From Streptomyces sp. NBC_00448 (GTDB lineage Bacteria > Actinomycetota > Actinomycetes > Streptomycetales > Streptomycetaceae), in NCBI RefSeq assembly GCF_036014115.1, contig NZ_CP107913.1:6875501-6939500 (forward strand): a DNA stretch of 64,000 nucleotides, in the 5' to 3' direction. Below, one piece after another: positions 1 to 7,186 of this stretch; within the stretch, counting starts at the first letter, position 1, and each line of letters starts with the position of its first letter. Under the pieces are notes generated by a model that worked only from the letters and a program-made list of their open reading frames with translations, was not told where the DNA came from and did not search any database. Both the position numbers and the translations under genes were made by a program.

Positions 1-312
1 GACCTGGTGGTCTCCAACCCGCCGTACATCCCGCTCACCGAGTGGGAGTACGTCGCACCCGAGGCACGCGACCACGACCCCGAACTCGCCCTGTTCTCCG
101 GCGAGGACGGCCTGGACACCATCCGCGGCATCGAGCGCACGGCGCACCGCCTGCTGCGGCCCGGCGGCGTCGTCGTCATCGAGCACGCCGACTCCCAGGG
201 CGGCCAGGTGCCGTGGATCTTCAAGGAGGACGCCGGCTGGGCGGACGCGGCCGACCACCCCGACCTCAACAACCGGCCGCGATTCACCACTGCCCGCAAG
301 GCGACACCGTGA
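1..312 (+). CDS. prmC: Release factor glutamine methyltransferase PrmC, C-terminal part
   Basis: This is the 3' end of a gene that begins before the window; it is open from base 1 and stops at 310-312. PrmC methylates the glutamine of the GGQ motif of peptide-chain release factors, using S-adenosylmethionine. The NPPY motif that binds the substrate glutamine is visible at the very start (SNPPYIPL), followed by the expected family C-terminus with the ALFSGEDGLD stretch. The last residues after DLNNRPRFTTARK are the usual family ending. It lies 84 bp upstream of the Sua5-family gene on the same strand, the normal actinobacterial order, so co-transcription is likely. Confidence 0.93.
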   Translation, partial: DLVVSNPPYIPLTEWEYVAPEARDHDPELALFSGEDGLDTIRGIERTAHRLLRPGGVVVIEHADSQGGQVPWIFKEDAGWADAADHPDLNNRPRFTTARKATP

Positions 313-396
313 GAGCGCGGACCTCCGCCGGCAAAGCGGCACCGTGAACACAGCATCCCCCGCAACGGCGGCAGAAGAGCTAATGGAGGACTTCCC

Positions 397-1044
397 ATGG
401 CACGGCGATACGACTGCGCGGACGCGACCGACCGGGTCACCGGGCTGCGCGAGGCCACCTCGGCGGTCAAGCGCGGCGAACTCGTGGTGCTGCCGACCGA
501 CACGGTCTACGGCATCGGCGCGGACGCCTTCGACAAGGACGCGGTCGGCGACCTGCTGGAGGCCAAGGGCCGCGGCCGCTCCATGCCGTCACCGGTGCTG
601 GTGGGCTCCCCGAACACGCTGCACGGCATCGTCACCGACTTCTCCGAGCAGGCGTGGGAGCTCGTCGACGCCTTCTGGCCGGGCGCGCTGACCCTGGTCA
701 CCAAGCACCAGCCGTCGCTGCGCTGGGACCTCGGCGACACCCGCGGCACCGTGGCGGTCCGGATGCCGCTGCACCCGGTCGCCATCGAGCTGCTCACCGA
801 GACCGGCCCGATGGCCGTCTCCAGCGCCAACCTCACCGGCATGCCGTCCCCGCAGGACTGCGACGCCGCCCAGGGCATGCTCGGCGACTCCGTGGCGATC
901 TACCTCGACGCCGGACCCACGCCCGCCGCCGTGCCGTCCTCGATCGTCGACGTCACCGGGAAGGTGCCGGTGCTGCTGCGGGCCGGTGCGATCAGCGCCG
1001 AGGAGCTGCGCAAGGTGGTACCCGACTTGGAGGAGCGCCGTTGA
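397..1044 (+). CDS. L-threonylcarbamoyladenylate synthase (Sua5/YrdC/YwlC family)
   Basis: This 215-residue protein makes threonylcarbamoyl-AMP from threonine, bicarbonate and ATP, the first step of t6A37 tRNA modification. The YrdC fold is evident from KRGELVVLPTDTVYGIG near residue 24, the SPVLVG segment, the AVRMPLHP strand and the SSANLTGMPSP nucleotide loop. Length fits the single-domain form; there is no separate Sua5 C-terminal domain. The ATG at 397 follows GGAGGA at 385-390. An alternative frame from 344 is a shadow. The stop overlaps the start of the downstream phosphatase gene, suggesting translational coupling. Confidence 0.93.
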   Translation: MARRYDCADATDRVTGLREATSAVKRGELVVLPTDTVYGIGADAFDKDAVGDLLEAKGRGRSMPSPVLVGSPNTLHGIVTDFSEQAWELVDAFWPGALTLVTKHQPSLRWDLGDTRGTVAVRMPLHPVAIELLTETGPMAVSSANLTGMPSPQDCDAAQGMLGDSVAIYLDAGPTPAAVPSSIVDVTGKVPVLLRAGAISAEELRKVVPDLEERR

Positions 1045-1721
1045 CCACGCCCGACGGGCGTGCCATACGGGGGTTCACCACTGCGCCGACCGGAATCGGG
1101 GGAGGCGGCCACCCCGCTCACGCCCCCCTCGACGTGCTGCGCGTCCTGCACGTGTGCACCGGCAACGTCTGCCGCTCGCCGATCGCCGAGCGGCTGATGC
1201 GGCACGGCCTCGCCCAGCGGCTGGGTGCCGGCGCGGACGCCATCCTCGTGGAGTCGGCGGGCACCTGGGGCCACGAAGGGGCCCCGATGGAGGTGCACGC
1301 CGCGGCGGTGCTCGCCGAACACGGCGCGGACCCGGCCGAATTCACCGGTCGGGAGCTGCTCGACGACCACGTCATCGACGCCGACCTGGTGCTCACCGCC
1401 ACCCGAGACCACCGGGCCCAGGTCATCTCGATGGGGCACGCGGCGGGCCTGCGCACCTTCACGCTCAAGGAGTTCACCCGGCTGGTGCGGGCGATAGACC
1501 CGGCCACGCTGCCCGACGGCAGCGTCACCGAGCGGGCCCGCTCGCTGGTCCGGGCCGCGGCTGCGCTGCGCGGCTGGCTGCTGGCGCCCAGCCCGGACGC
1601 CGACGAGGTGCACGATCCGTACGGCGCCCCGATCTCGTACTTCCGCAGCATCGGCGAGGAGATCCACGACGCCCTGGACCCGGTGGTGACCGCGCTCACC
1701 GGGATTCCGGCGACGGTCTGA
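1041..1721 (+). CDS. Low-molecular-weight protein-tyrosine phosphatase family protein
   Basis: The protein hydrolyses phosphotyrosine or arginine-phosphate-type substrates; its in vivo target is unknown. The catalytic CX5R loop reads VCTGNVCRSP, with Cys at about residue 39 and Arg at 45 if translation starts at TTG 1041. The general-acid Asp lies in the HDPYGAP segment near the C-terminus. TTG 1041 is preferred because it overlaps the stop of the upstream gene (TTGA) and has AGGAG about six bases upstream. The protein would then carry a ~35-residue Gly/Pro-rich N-terminal tail; a GTG at 1134 would give the bare domain. The end of the gene, stop codon included, is tandemly duplicated just downstream. 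Confidence 0.88.
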   Translation: MTTPDGRAIRGFTTAPTGIGGGGHPAHAPLDVLRVLHVCTGNVCRSPIAERLMRHGLAQRLGAGADAILVESAGTWGHEGAPMEVHAAAVLAEHGADPAEFTGRELLDDHVIDADLVLTATRDHRAQVISMGHAAGLRTFTLKEFTRLVRAIDPATLPDGSVTERARSLVRAAAALRGWLLAPSPDADEVHDPYGAPISYFRSIGEEIHDALDPVVTALTGIPATV

Positions 1722-1765
1722 CCGGAGGACCGCGCTCACCGGGATTCCGGCGACCGTCTGACCGG
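1690..1765. repeat. 36-bp tandem duplication of the phosphatase gene 3' end
   Basis: Bases 1690-1725 recur at 1730-1765 with a 40-bp period and a single mismatch. The unit includes the last codons and the stop codon of the phosphatase gene. The second copy lies outside the reading frame's end and is presumably inert. Confidence 0.9.
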
Positions 1766-2195
1766 CAGACCGGCCCCACCGCCGCACTGCAACGGCCCCA
1801 CCGCACTGCAACCGCCCCACCGCCCCGTCGCACGGCCCCACGGCCGCCCACGGGCCGATCGTTCGACCGCCTGACCCGCTCCGGCGGTCCGTGATCCGAC
1901 TGCCGTCGGGCTGCGGCCGGACCGTGATCTTGGTCGCTCTCCCGGCGCCGCGCGAATCCTCCCGCGCCCGGGGCCGACCGCCGCCTCGCCGCCGACCTGC
2001 GGTTTCTGCGGTCACCGCGGCCGGGCCGATCTCTTTACCTGCCCACAACGGGCCATCTGCAACCGTCCGGGCCGCCTGTGAGTCTCGATAGGTGTTCGCC
2101 GTCCCGGCCCGGCCACCACTAGGGTGTGACGCTGTGAAGATCCCCCGGACGTGTGCGCGTGCCCGCCGCACCCCCGAATACGTCGGAGGCTGCCT
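1722..2195. other. 474-bp intergenic stretch between phosphatase and WecA-like gene
   Basis: No convincing gene is seen here. It holds the second copy of the 36-bp duplication, a C-rich run of short repeats of CCGCACTGCAAC type around 1780-1830, and a -10-like TAGGGT at 2120-2125 that could drive the downstream glycosyltransferase gene. From memory, Streptomyces genomes usually have a serine hydroxymethyltransferase gene (glyA) at this place; it is not present here. Confidence 0.6.
2120..2125 (+). promoter_or_regulatory. Candidate -10 element (TAGGGT)
   Basis: TAGGGT fits the streptomycete -10 pattern TANNNT and lies 70 bp before the glycosyltransferase start. No good -35 is visible. A GTG at 2134 sits eight bases after it and opens a 26-codon frame. 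Confidence 0.3.
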
Positions 2196-3527
2196 GTGCG
2201 CGAGTATCTGCTGACCCTGTGCGTCTCCGCCGCCGTCACCTATCTGCTGACCGGCCCGGTGCGGAAATTCGCGATCGCGGCCGGCGCGATGCCCCCGATC
2301 CGCGACCGCGACGTGCACAAGGAGCCGACCCCCCGGCTGGGCGGCATGGCGATGTTCGGCGGGCTGTGCGCGGGGCTGCTGGTCGCCGCGCACCTCAGCA
2401 ACCTCTCCGGGGTCTTCAAGCTCTCCAGCGAGCCGCGGGCGCTGCTCTCCGGGGCCGGGCTGATCTGGCTGCTGGGCGTGCTGGACGACAAGTGGGGCGT
2501 GGACGCGCTGATCAAGCTCGGCGTGCAGATGATCGCCGCCGGCGTCATGGTCTTCCAGGGGCTGGCCATCCTGTGGCTGCCGGTGCCGGGCTTCGGCACG
2601 ATCATCTTCACCCCGGTGCAGTCCACGCTGCTCACCGTCGCGCTGGTGGTGATCACCATCAACGCGGTCAACTTCGTGGACGGCCTGGACGGCCTGGCGG
2701 CCGGCATGGTGTGCATCGCGTCCATCGCGTTCTTCATGTACGCCTACCGCATGTGGTACGGCTACGGCATCGAGCAGGCCGCGCCCGCGACGCTCTTCTC
2801 GGCGATCCTGATCGGCATGTGCGTCGGCTTCCTGCCGCACAACATCCACCCGGCGCGGATCTTCATGGGCGACTCCGGCTCGATGCTGATCGGCCTGGTG
2901 CTGGCGTCCGGCGCGATCTCGATCACCGGGCAGGTCGACCCGGACGCCATCACCGACTTCACCGGGTCCACCCGGCAGACCGTGCACTTCATGGTGCCGG
3001 TCTACATGCCGCTGCTGCTGCCGCTGACGATGATCGCGATCCCGGCCGCGGACCTGGTGCTCGCGGTGGTCCGCAGGACCTGGCGCGGCCAGTCGCCGTT
3101 CGCCGCCGACCGCGGGCATCTGCACCACCGGCTGCTGGAGTTGGGGCACACGCACAGCCGCGCGGTGCTGATCATGTACTTCTGGGCGGCGCTGTTCGCC
3201 TTCTCCGCGGTGGCGTTCTCGGTGAGCTCCTCCAGCCTGTGGATCGTGCTGGTGATCGTGGCGCTGAGCGCGATCGGCCTGGTGGTCCTGCTGCTGCCGG
3301 CCTTCCGGCCGCACGCGCCGCGTTGGGCGGAGTCGGTGGTGCCGCCGCGCTACCGCCGCAGGCGCCGCCGGCTAGCGGCCGCCGCGGCCGCGGCCGAGCG
3401 GGAGATGCGCGGCCCGGACCGGCCGGCGCTCAACGGCTCGACGGCGGTGGGGGATCGGCCCCGGCTGCCGGAGCGGTCCGCGCCCACCACCACCCACCCC
3501 GCGCCCACCGCCAACAGCGGCCGGTGA
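2196..3527 (+). CDS. MraY/WecA-family undecaprenyl-phosphate sugar-1-phosphate transferase
   Basis: This integral membrane enzyme transfers a sugar-1-phosphate from a UDP-sugar (GlcNAc in the WecA group) to a polyprenyl phosphate, starting cell-wall polymer synthesis. Family marks are DVHKEPTPRLGG in the first cytoplasmic loop, NFVDGLDGLAAG, the MGDSGSM active-site loop and the HLHHRLLELGH motif. About ten hydrophobic segments are seen, followed by an Arg/Ala-rich and Pro-rich cytoplasmic tail of ~90 residues. GTG 2196 is chosen because CGGAGG lies at 2184-2189 and the protein then begins directly with the first membrane helix. A longer frame from 2151 lacks a ribosome site. It precedes the ATP synthase operon, a conserved order in the group. 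Confidence 0.9.
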   Translation: MREYLLTLCVSAAVTYLLTGPVRKFAIAAGAMPPIRDRDVHKEPTPRLGGMAMFGGLCAGLLVAAHLSNLSGVFKLSSEPRALLSGAGLIWLLGVLDDKWGVDALIKLGVQMIAAGVMVFQGLAILWLPVPGFGTIIFTPVQSTLLTVALVVITINAVNFVDGLDGLAAGMVCIASIAFFMYAYRMWYGYGIEQAAPATLFSAILIGMCVGFLPHNIHPARIFMGDSGSMLIGLVLASGAISITGQVDPDAITDFTGSTRQTVHFMVPVYMPLLLPLTMIAIPAADLVLAVVRRTWRGQSPFAADRGHLHHRLLELGHTHSRAVLIMYFWAALFAFSAVAFSVSSSSLWIVLVIVALSAIGLVVLLLPAFRPHAPRWAESVVPPRYRRRRRRLAAAAAAAEREMRGPDRPALNGSTAVGDRPRLPERSAPTTTHPAPTANSGR

Positions 3528-3663
3528 ACGGTAGTCGATCAACAACGCGCCGTAATCGGTCGTTTCCCGATCGAGGGACAACTCAGGTAAATAGGACGGC
3601 GTGTTGCTACCTCCTGTGTGTGACAGGCAGCACATCTTCATGGTAAAGACCGCATCAAATACT

Positions 3664-3681
3664 TTGTGATACCGTTCACGA
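3664..3681. promoter_or_regulatory. Rex-like operator upstream of the ATP synthase operon
   Basis: TTGTGATACCGTTCACGA matches the streptomycete Rex operator consensus TTGTGAACGCGTTCACAA at 14 of 18 positions, including both TTGTGA and TTCAC cores. Rex is an NADH/NAD-sensing repressor reported to control respiratory and atp genes in streptomycetes. The same sequence also resembles a Crp-type site (TGTGA-N6-TCACG). It lies 135 bp before atpI. Confidence 0.6.
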
Positions 3682-3816
3682 AAGCAGGGAACGCGCCGAA
3701 AGACCTTGAGAGAGACGGTCTTCCGGCGAGAGGCACACCCTCGCTGCCGTCCCGCCTCGCCCCGCTCGTCTCCGACGACACCCGCTCGCCCCAACTCCCG
3801 CCGGAGGAGCCGCCCC

Positions 3817-4278
3817 ATGCAGCCCAACGACGCCCGGATTCTCCGGGGCTCGGCCCTCGCGGCCGGACCCGTCGGAGTCATCGCCATTGTTGTCAGCGCC
3901 CTCGTCGCAGGCGAGAAGGGCCTGCTCGGCGGTGTGGTGGCGGTTGCCGTGGTCGCTGTCTTCTTCGCGCTCGGCTCGTGGGCGCTGATGCGGATCACCC
4001 AGAACCAGCCCCAGTTGGCGATGTCCGCCGGGATGCTGGTCTACGCCGTGCAGATCCTGCTGATCGGCGTCTTCATCGTCGTCTTCAAGAACACCAGCGC
4101 TTTCAACGGCCGCGCGTTCGGCCTGACCCTGCTGGTCACCGCGCTCGCCTGGGTGGGCGGGCAGGTCAAGCAGTCGCTGACCAGCCGGATGCTCTACGTC
4201 GATCCCGAACCCTCGGTCCCCGCCGCACGGAAGCAGGAGGCGGACGCGGTCGGGACGGGGTCGCGCGATGCTACGTAA
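3817..4278 (+). CDS. atpI: ATP synthase accessory protein AtpI
   Basis: This 153-residue membrane protein is encoded first in the ATP synthase operon. AtpI-type proteins help assemble the c-ring or assist cation supply to it. It shows about four hydrophobic segments (around residues 13-32, 36-57, 66-90 and 100-118) and a polar C-terminal tail. ATG 3817 is preceded by GGAGGAG. A longer frame from 3706 has no ribosome site and an Arg-rich, unlikely N-terminus. Identification rests on position, length and membrane pattern, as sequence conservation is weak in this family. Confidence 0.85.
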   Translation: MQPNDARILRGSALAAGPVGVIAIVVSALVAGEKGLLGGVVAVAVVAVFFALGSWALMRITQNQPQLAMSAGMLVYAVQILLIGVFIVVFKNTSAFNGRAFGLTLLVTALAWVGGQVKQSLTSRMLYVDPEPSVPAARKQEADAVGTGSRDAT

Positions 4279-4563
4279 GGGGAGGGTAAGGGGCCTTCAT
4301 CCAGGTCTGCTATCGTCCGAAGTCGCATCCGGACGTGAGGGCCCCTCGCACATGCAGAGGGTCAAGCCCCCGCGCCCTGCGGTGTATTCGGAACCGGAAC
4401 CGCACTGGCGGCACGGAAGACGGATGCCCGCGACGCGATGCGGGCTCTCAGCGGACCGAGCGAGCTTCGCCACGCCCTACCCGCAGTGCCGAACAGCGGC
4501 CCCACCAGCCGCGCTGACACACAAGGTTGCCGTTACTTATGCGTCACGACGAAGGAGTCACGG

Positions 4564-5370
4564 GTGAGTGCCCACACGCTGCTCGCTGAAGCTGGATGCC
4601 ACATCCAGCACGGTTGCGCATTCCCCGCTCCGGGTCTCAACTCGTTCGACTTCAAGCCGATCTTCAGCATCGGCAGCTTCGACTTCACCAAGCCGATGCT
4701 GCTCGCGATCATCTGCATGCTGCTCGTCGTCGGATTCTTCTGGGCCGCGTTCAGCAAGCCGAAGCTCGTGCCGGGAAAGCTGCAGCTGGTCGGTGAGATC
4801 GGCTACACCTTCGTGGCCCGCAGCATCGCCCGCGAAGTGATCGGCAAGAAGGGCGACAAGTACGTCCCCTTCCTCGCGTCGATCTTCTTCTTCGTGTGGT
4901 TCATGAACATCATGTCGATCATCCCGGTCGCGCAGTTCCCGCCGATGTCGCGGTTCGCGTTCCCGGTCGCGCTGGCCGCGCTGGTGTTCATCACGTACAT
5001 GTACCTGACCTTCAAGACGCACGGCTTCCGCGGCGGCGTCAAGAACCTGGTCTGGATCCCCGGCCTGCCCAAGTTCCTGGTCCCCCTGATCGTGCTGCTG
5101 GAGTTCATCCAGAACGTGATCACCCGCCCGTTCACCCTCGCGGTGCGGCTGTGGGCCAACATGTTCGCCGGCCACATGCTGATCGTGATGTTCAGCGTCG
5201 CAAGCTGGTACCTGCTGACCCCCTCGTTCCTGTCGGCGGTCGCCGGCGGTTCGTTCGTCCTGGCAGCCGGTATGACCGCCTTCGAGGTGCTGATCCAGTT
5301 CCTCCAGGCGTACATCTTCACGCTGCTCGCCTCGATCTACATCAGCGGAGCGCTTGAAGAGGGTCACTGA
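4564..5370 (+). CDS. atpB: F1Fo ATP synthase subunit a (AtpB)
   Basis: Subunit a forms the two proton half-channels against the c-ring. The essential arginine is in TLAVRLWANMFAGH (Arg195 from GTG 4564), and the last helices contain LIQFLQAYIFTLLASIY. The length of 268 residues is typical for actinobacteria. GTG 4564 is chosen over upstream starts because AAGGAG sits at 4552-4557 and the extra upstream residues are not hydrophobic or conserved. The 285-bp gap from atpI holds no other gene that I can support. It is co-oriented with the other atp genes. Confidence 0.96.
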   Translation: MSAHTLLAEAGCHIQHGCAFPAPGLNSFDFKPIFSIGSFDFTKPMLLAIICMLLVVGFFWAAFSKPKLVPGKLQLVGEIGYTFVARSIAREVIGKKGDKYVPFLASIFFFVWFMNIMSIIPVAQFPPMSRFAFPVALAALVFITYMYLTFKTHGFRGGVKNLVWIPGLPKFLVPLIVLLEFIQNVITRPFTLAVRLWANMFAGHMLIVMFSVASWYLLTPSFLSAVAGGSFVLAAGMTAFEVLIQFLQAYIFTLLASIYISGALEEGH

Positions 5371-5446
5371 CCCCCCACTCGCCCCAATCGGACCCTCCAC
5401 TGGGAAGCACCCCAGCGGACCGCAACACTTAAGGAAGACAGGGAAG

Positions 5447-5698
5447 ATGTCTGCCGAGCTTGTCAACCTCGCCGCCAACAGCATCCAGATCAAGGGCAAC
5501 CTGGGCGCCGTCGCCTACGGTCTCGCCGCAATCGGCCCCGGTGTCGGCATCGGTCTGGTCTTCGGCCACTCGATCGAGGCCATGGCCCGCCAGCCCGAGG
5601 CCATGCCGGTCATCCGTACCAACATGTTCCTCGGCTTCGCCCTGTGTGAGGTGCTCGCGCTCCTCGGTCTGGTCGTGCCCTTCATCTTCTCGGCCTGA
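5447..5698 (+). CDS. atpE: F1Fo ATP synthase subunit c (AtpE)
   Basis: This 83-residue two-helix proteolipid forms the rotor ring. Helix one carries the Gly/Ala-rich AYGLAAIGPGVGIGLVFG, the loop has the RQPE motif (ARQPEA, binding gamma and epsilon), and helix two holds the proton-carrying Glu68 in FALCEVLALLG. Glu at this position indicates an H+-type ring; I do not see the Gln/Ser pattern of Na+ rings. ATG 5447 has GGAAGACAGGGA-type purines upstream; the frame opens earlier (5354) without support. Confidence 0.97.
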   Translation: MSAELVNLAANSIQIKGNLGAVAYGLAAIGPGVGIGLVFGHSIEAMARQPEAMPVIRTNMFLGFALCEVLALLGLVVPFIFSA

Positions 5699-5738
5699 CC
5701 CGGACCGTCAGTAGCCGTACCCGACGAAAGGCTCGGAC

Positions 5739-6290
5739 ATGATGAACCTCCTGGCGGAGGGGGGGGCCCAGAACCCGCTCATCCCCGACACCGCTGAATT
5801 GATCGTCGGCCTGCTCTGCTTCTTCATCGTCTTCGGCATCCTCGGAAAGAAGCTCCTGCCGAACATCCAGAAGACTCTCGCGGAGCGGCATGACGCGATC
5901 GAGGGTGGCCTGGAGCGGGCGGAGAAGGCTCAGGCCGACGCCAATCGCACGCTTGAGGAGTACAAGGCCCAGCTCGCCGAGGCCCGCCACGAGGCGGCCC
6001 GGATCACCGAGCAGGCTCGCGAGCAGGGCGCGCAGATCATCGCGGAGATGCGCGAGGAGGGTTCGCGGCAGCGCGACTCCATCATCGCGGCGGGCCATGC
6101 CCAGATCGAAGCGGATCGCCGCCAGGTGACGGTCAGCCTCCGGCAGGAGGTCGGCAAGATCGCCACCGACCTGGCCGGCCGGGTGGTCGGCGAGTCCCTG
6201 GAGGACTCCGCCCGGCAGTCCCGCGTGGTCGACCGCTTCCTGGACGGCCTGGAGCAGAGCGCCGCATCGTCCGCCGAGGCGGCGCGATGA
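5739..6290 (+). CDS. atpF: F1Fo ATP synthase subunit b (AtpF)
   Basis: Subunit b is the peripheral stalk. It has a single N-terminal membrane helix (about residues 18-38, LIVGLLCFFIVFGILG) followed by a long charged helix rich in Glu, Ala, Arg and Gln that dimerises and binds delta and alpha. The 183-residue length is normal. ATG 5739 and ATG 5742 are adjacent and both possible; GAAAGG lies at 5726-5731. The stop overlaps the atpH start (ATGA), which points to coupled translation of b and delta. Confidence 0.95.
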   Translation: MMNLLAEGGAQNPLIPDTAELIVGLLCFFIVFGILGKKLLPNIQKTLAERHDAIEGGLERAEKAQADANRTLEEYKAQLAEARHEAARITEQAREQGAQIIAEMREEGSRQRDSIIAAGHAQIEADRRQVTVSLRQEVGKIATDLAGRVVGESLEDSARQSRVVDRFLDGLEQSAASSAEAAR

Positions 6291-7102
6291 ACGGTGCGAG
6301 CCGCGAAGCACTGGCGGCCGCCCGCGAGCGGCTGGACGCGCTGACCGACAGCACGTCGGTGGACGCGGCCGGTCTCGCCGGCGAGCTGTCCTCGGTCACC
6401 ACGCTGCTCGACCGCGAGAGCGGACTGCGGCGCGCGCTGACCGACCCGGCACAGACCGGTGAGGCCAAGGCGCAGCTGGTCCGCAGGCTGCTCGGCAGCC
6501 AGATCGGCGGCGAAGCGGTCGACCTGGTGGCCGGCATGGTCAGGTCCCGCTGGTCGCGCTCGCGTGACCTGGTGGACGCCCTGGAGGAGCTGGCCGACAC
6601 CGCCGACCTGATCGCCGCCCAGCGCGGTGGCGACCTGGACGACGTCGAGGACGAGCTCTTCCGCTTCGGCCGGATCGCCGCGGGCAGCAGCGAGCTGCGC
6701 GCCGCGCTGGCCGACCGGGCCGCGACCGCGGACGCCAAGGCTGCCCTGCTGGGCACGCTGCTCGGCGGCCGCGCCAATCCGGTCACGGAACGGCTGGTCG
6801 TACGACTGGTCACCGCGCCGCGAGGACGTAGCCTGGAGGGCGGGATCGAATCCCTGTCCAAGCTGGCAGCGGCCCGCCGGGGCCGGACGGTGGCGGAAGT
6901 GGTCTCGGCCGTTCCGCTCAGTGACCGGCAGAAGCAGCGGCTCGCAGACGCGCTGTCCCGGATCTACGGCCGCCCGGTGCACCTGAACCTTGACGTGGAC
7001 CCCGAGGTCCTCGGTGGGGTGCGGGTACGCGTCGGCGACGAGGTCATCAACGGCTCCATCGCGGACCGGCTCGACGAAGCCGCCCGCCGTATGGCCGGCT
7101 GA
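6287..7102 (+). CDS. atpH: F1Fo ATP synthase subunit delta (AtpH)
   Basis: Subunit delta joins the peripheral stalk to the top of F1. At 271 residues it is longer than the ~180-residue E. coli protein, as is usual in actinobacteria, where an extra N-terminal half carries helical sequence before the OSCP-type domain. The C-terminal part has the family pattern LSDRQKQRLADALSRIYGRP and ending with DVDPEVLGGVRVRVGDEVINGSI. It starts inside the last codons of atpF at ATG 6287. Confidence 0.95.
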   Translation: MNGASREALAAARERLDALTDSTSVDAAGLAGELSSVTTLLDRESGLRRALTDPAQTGEAKAQLVRRLLGSQIGGEAVDLVAGMVRSRWSRSRDLVDALEELADTADLIAAQRGGDLDDVEDELFRFGRIAAGSSELRAALADRAATADAKAALLGTLLGGRANPVTERLVVRLVTAPRGRSLEGGIESLSKLAAARRGRTVAEVVSAVPLSDRQKQRLADALSRIYGRPVHLNLDVDPEVLGGVRVRVGDEVINGSIADRLDEAARRMAG

Positions 7103-7186
7103 CAGCCACCAACGCAACACGCATGAAGGCGGCCCTAGTTGGGCCGTGAGGAATACAGGGCCCAACAAGGAGAGCAGGGAACCCAG

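Noticed and set aside
900..3314. 804-codon minus-strand frame over the phosphatase and glycosyltransferase genes
   Set aside because: His/Gln/Arg-rich shadow of two recognised genes; no supported start.
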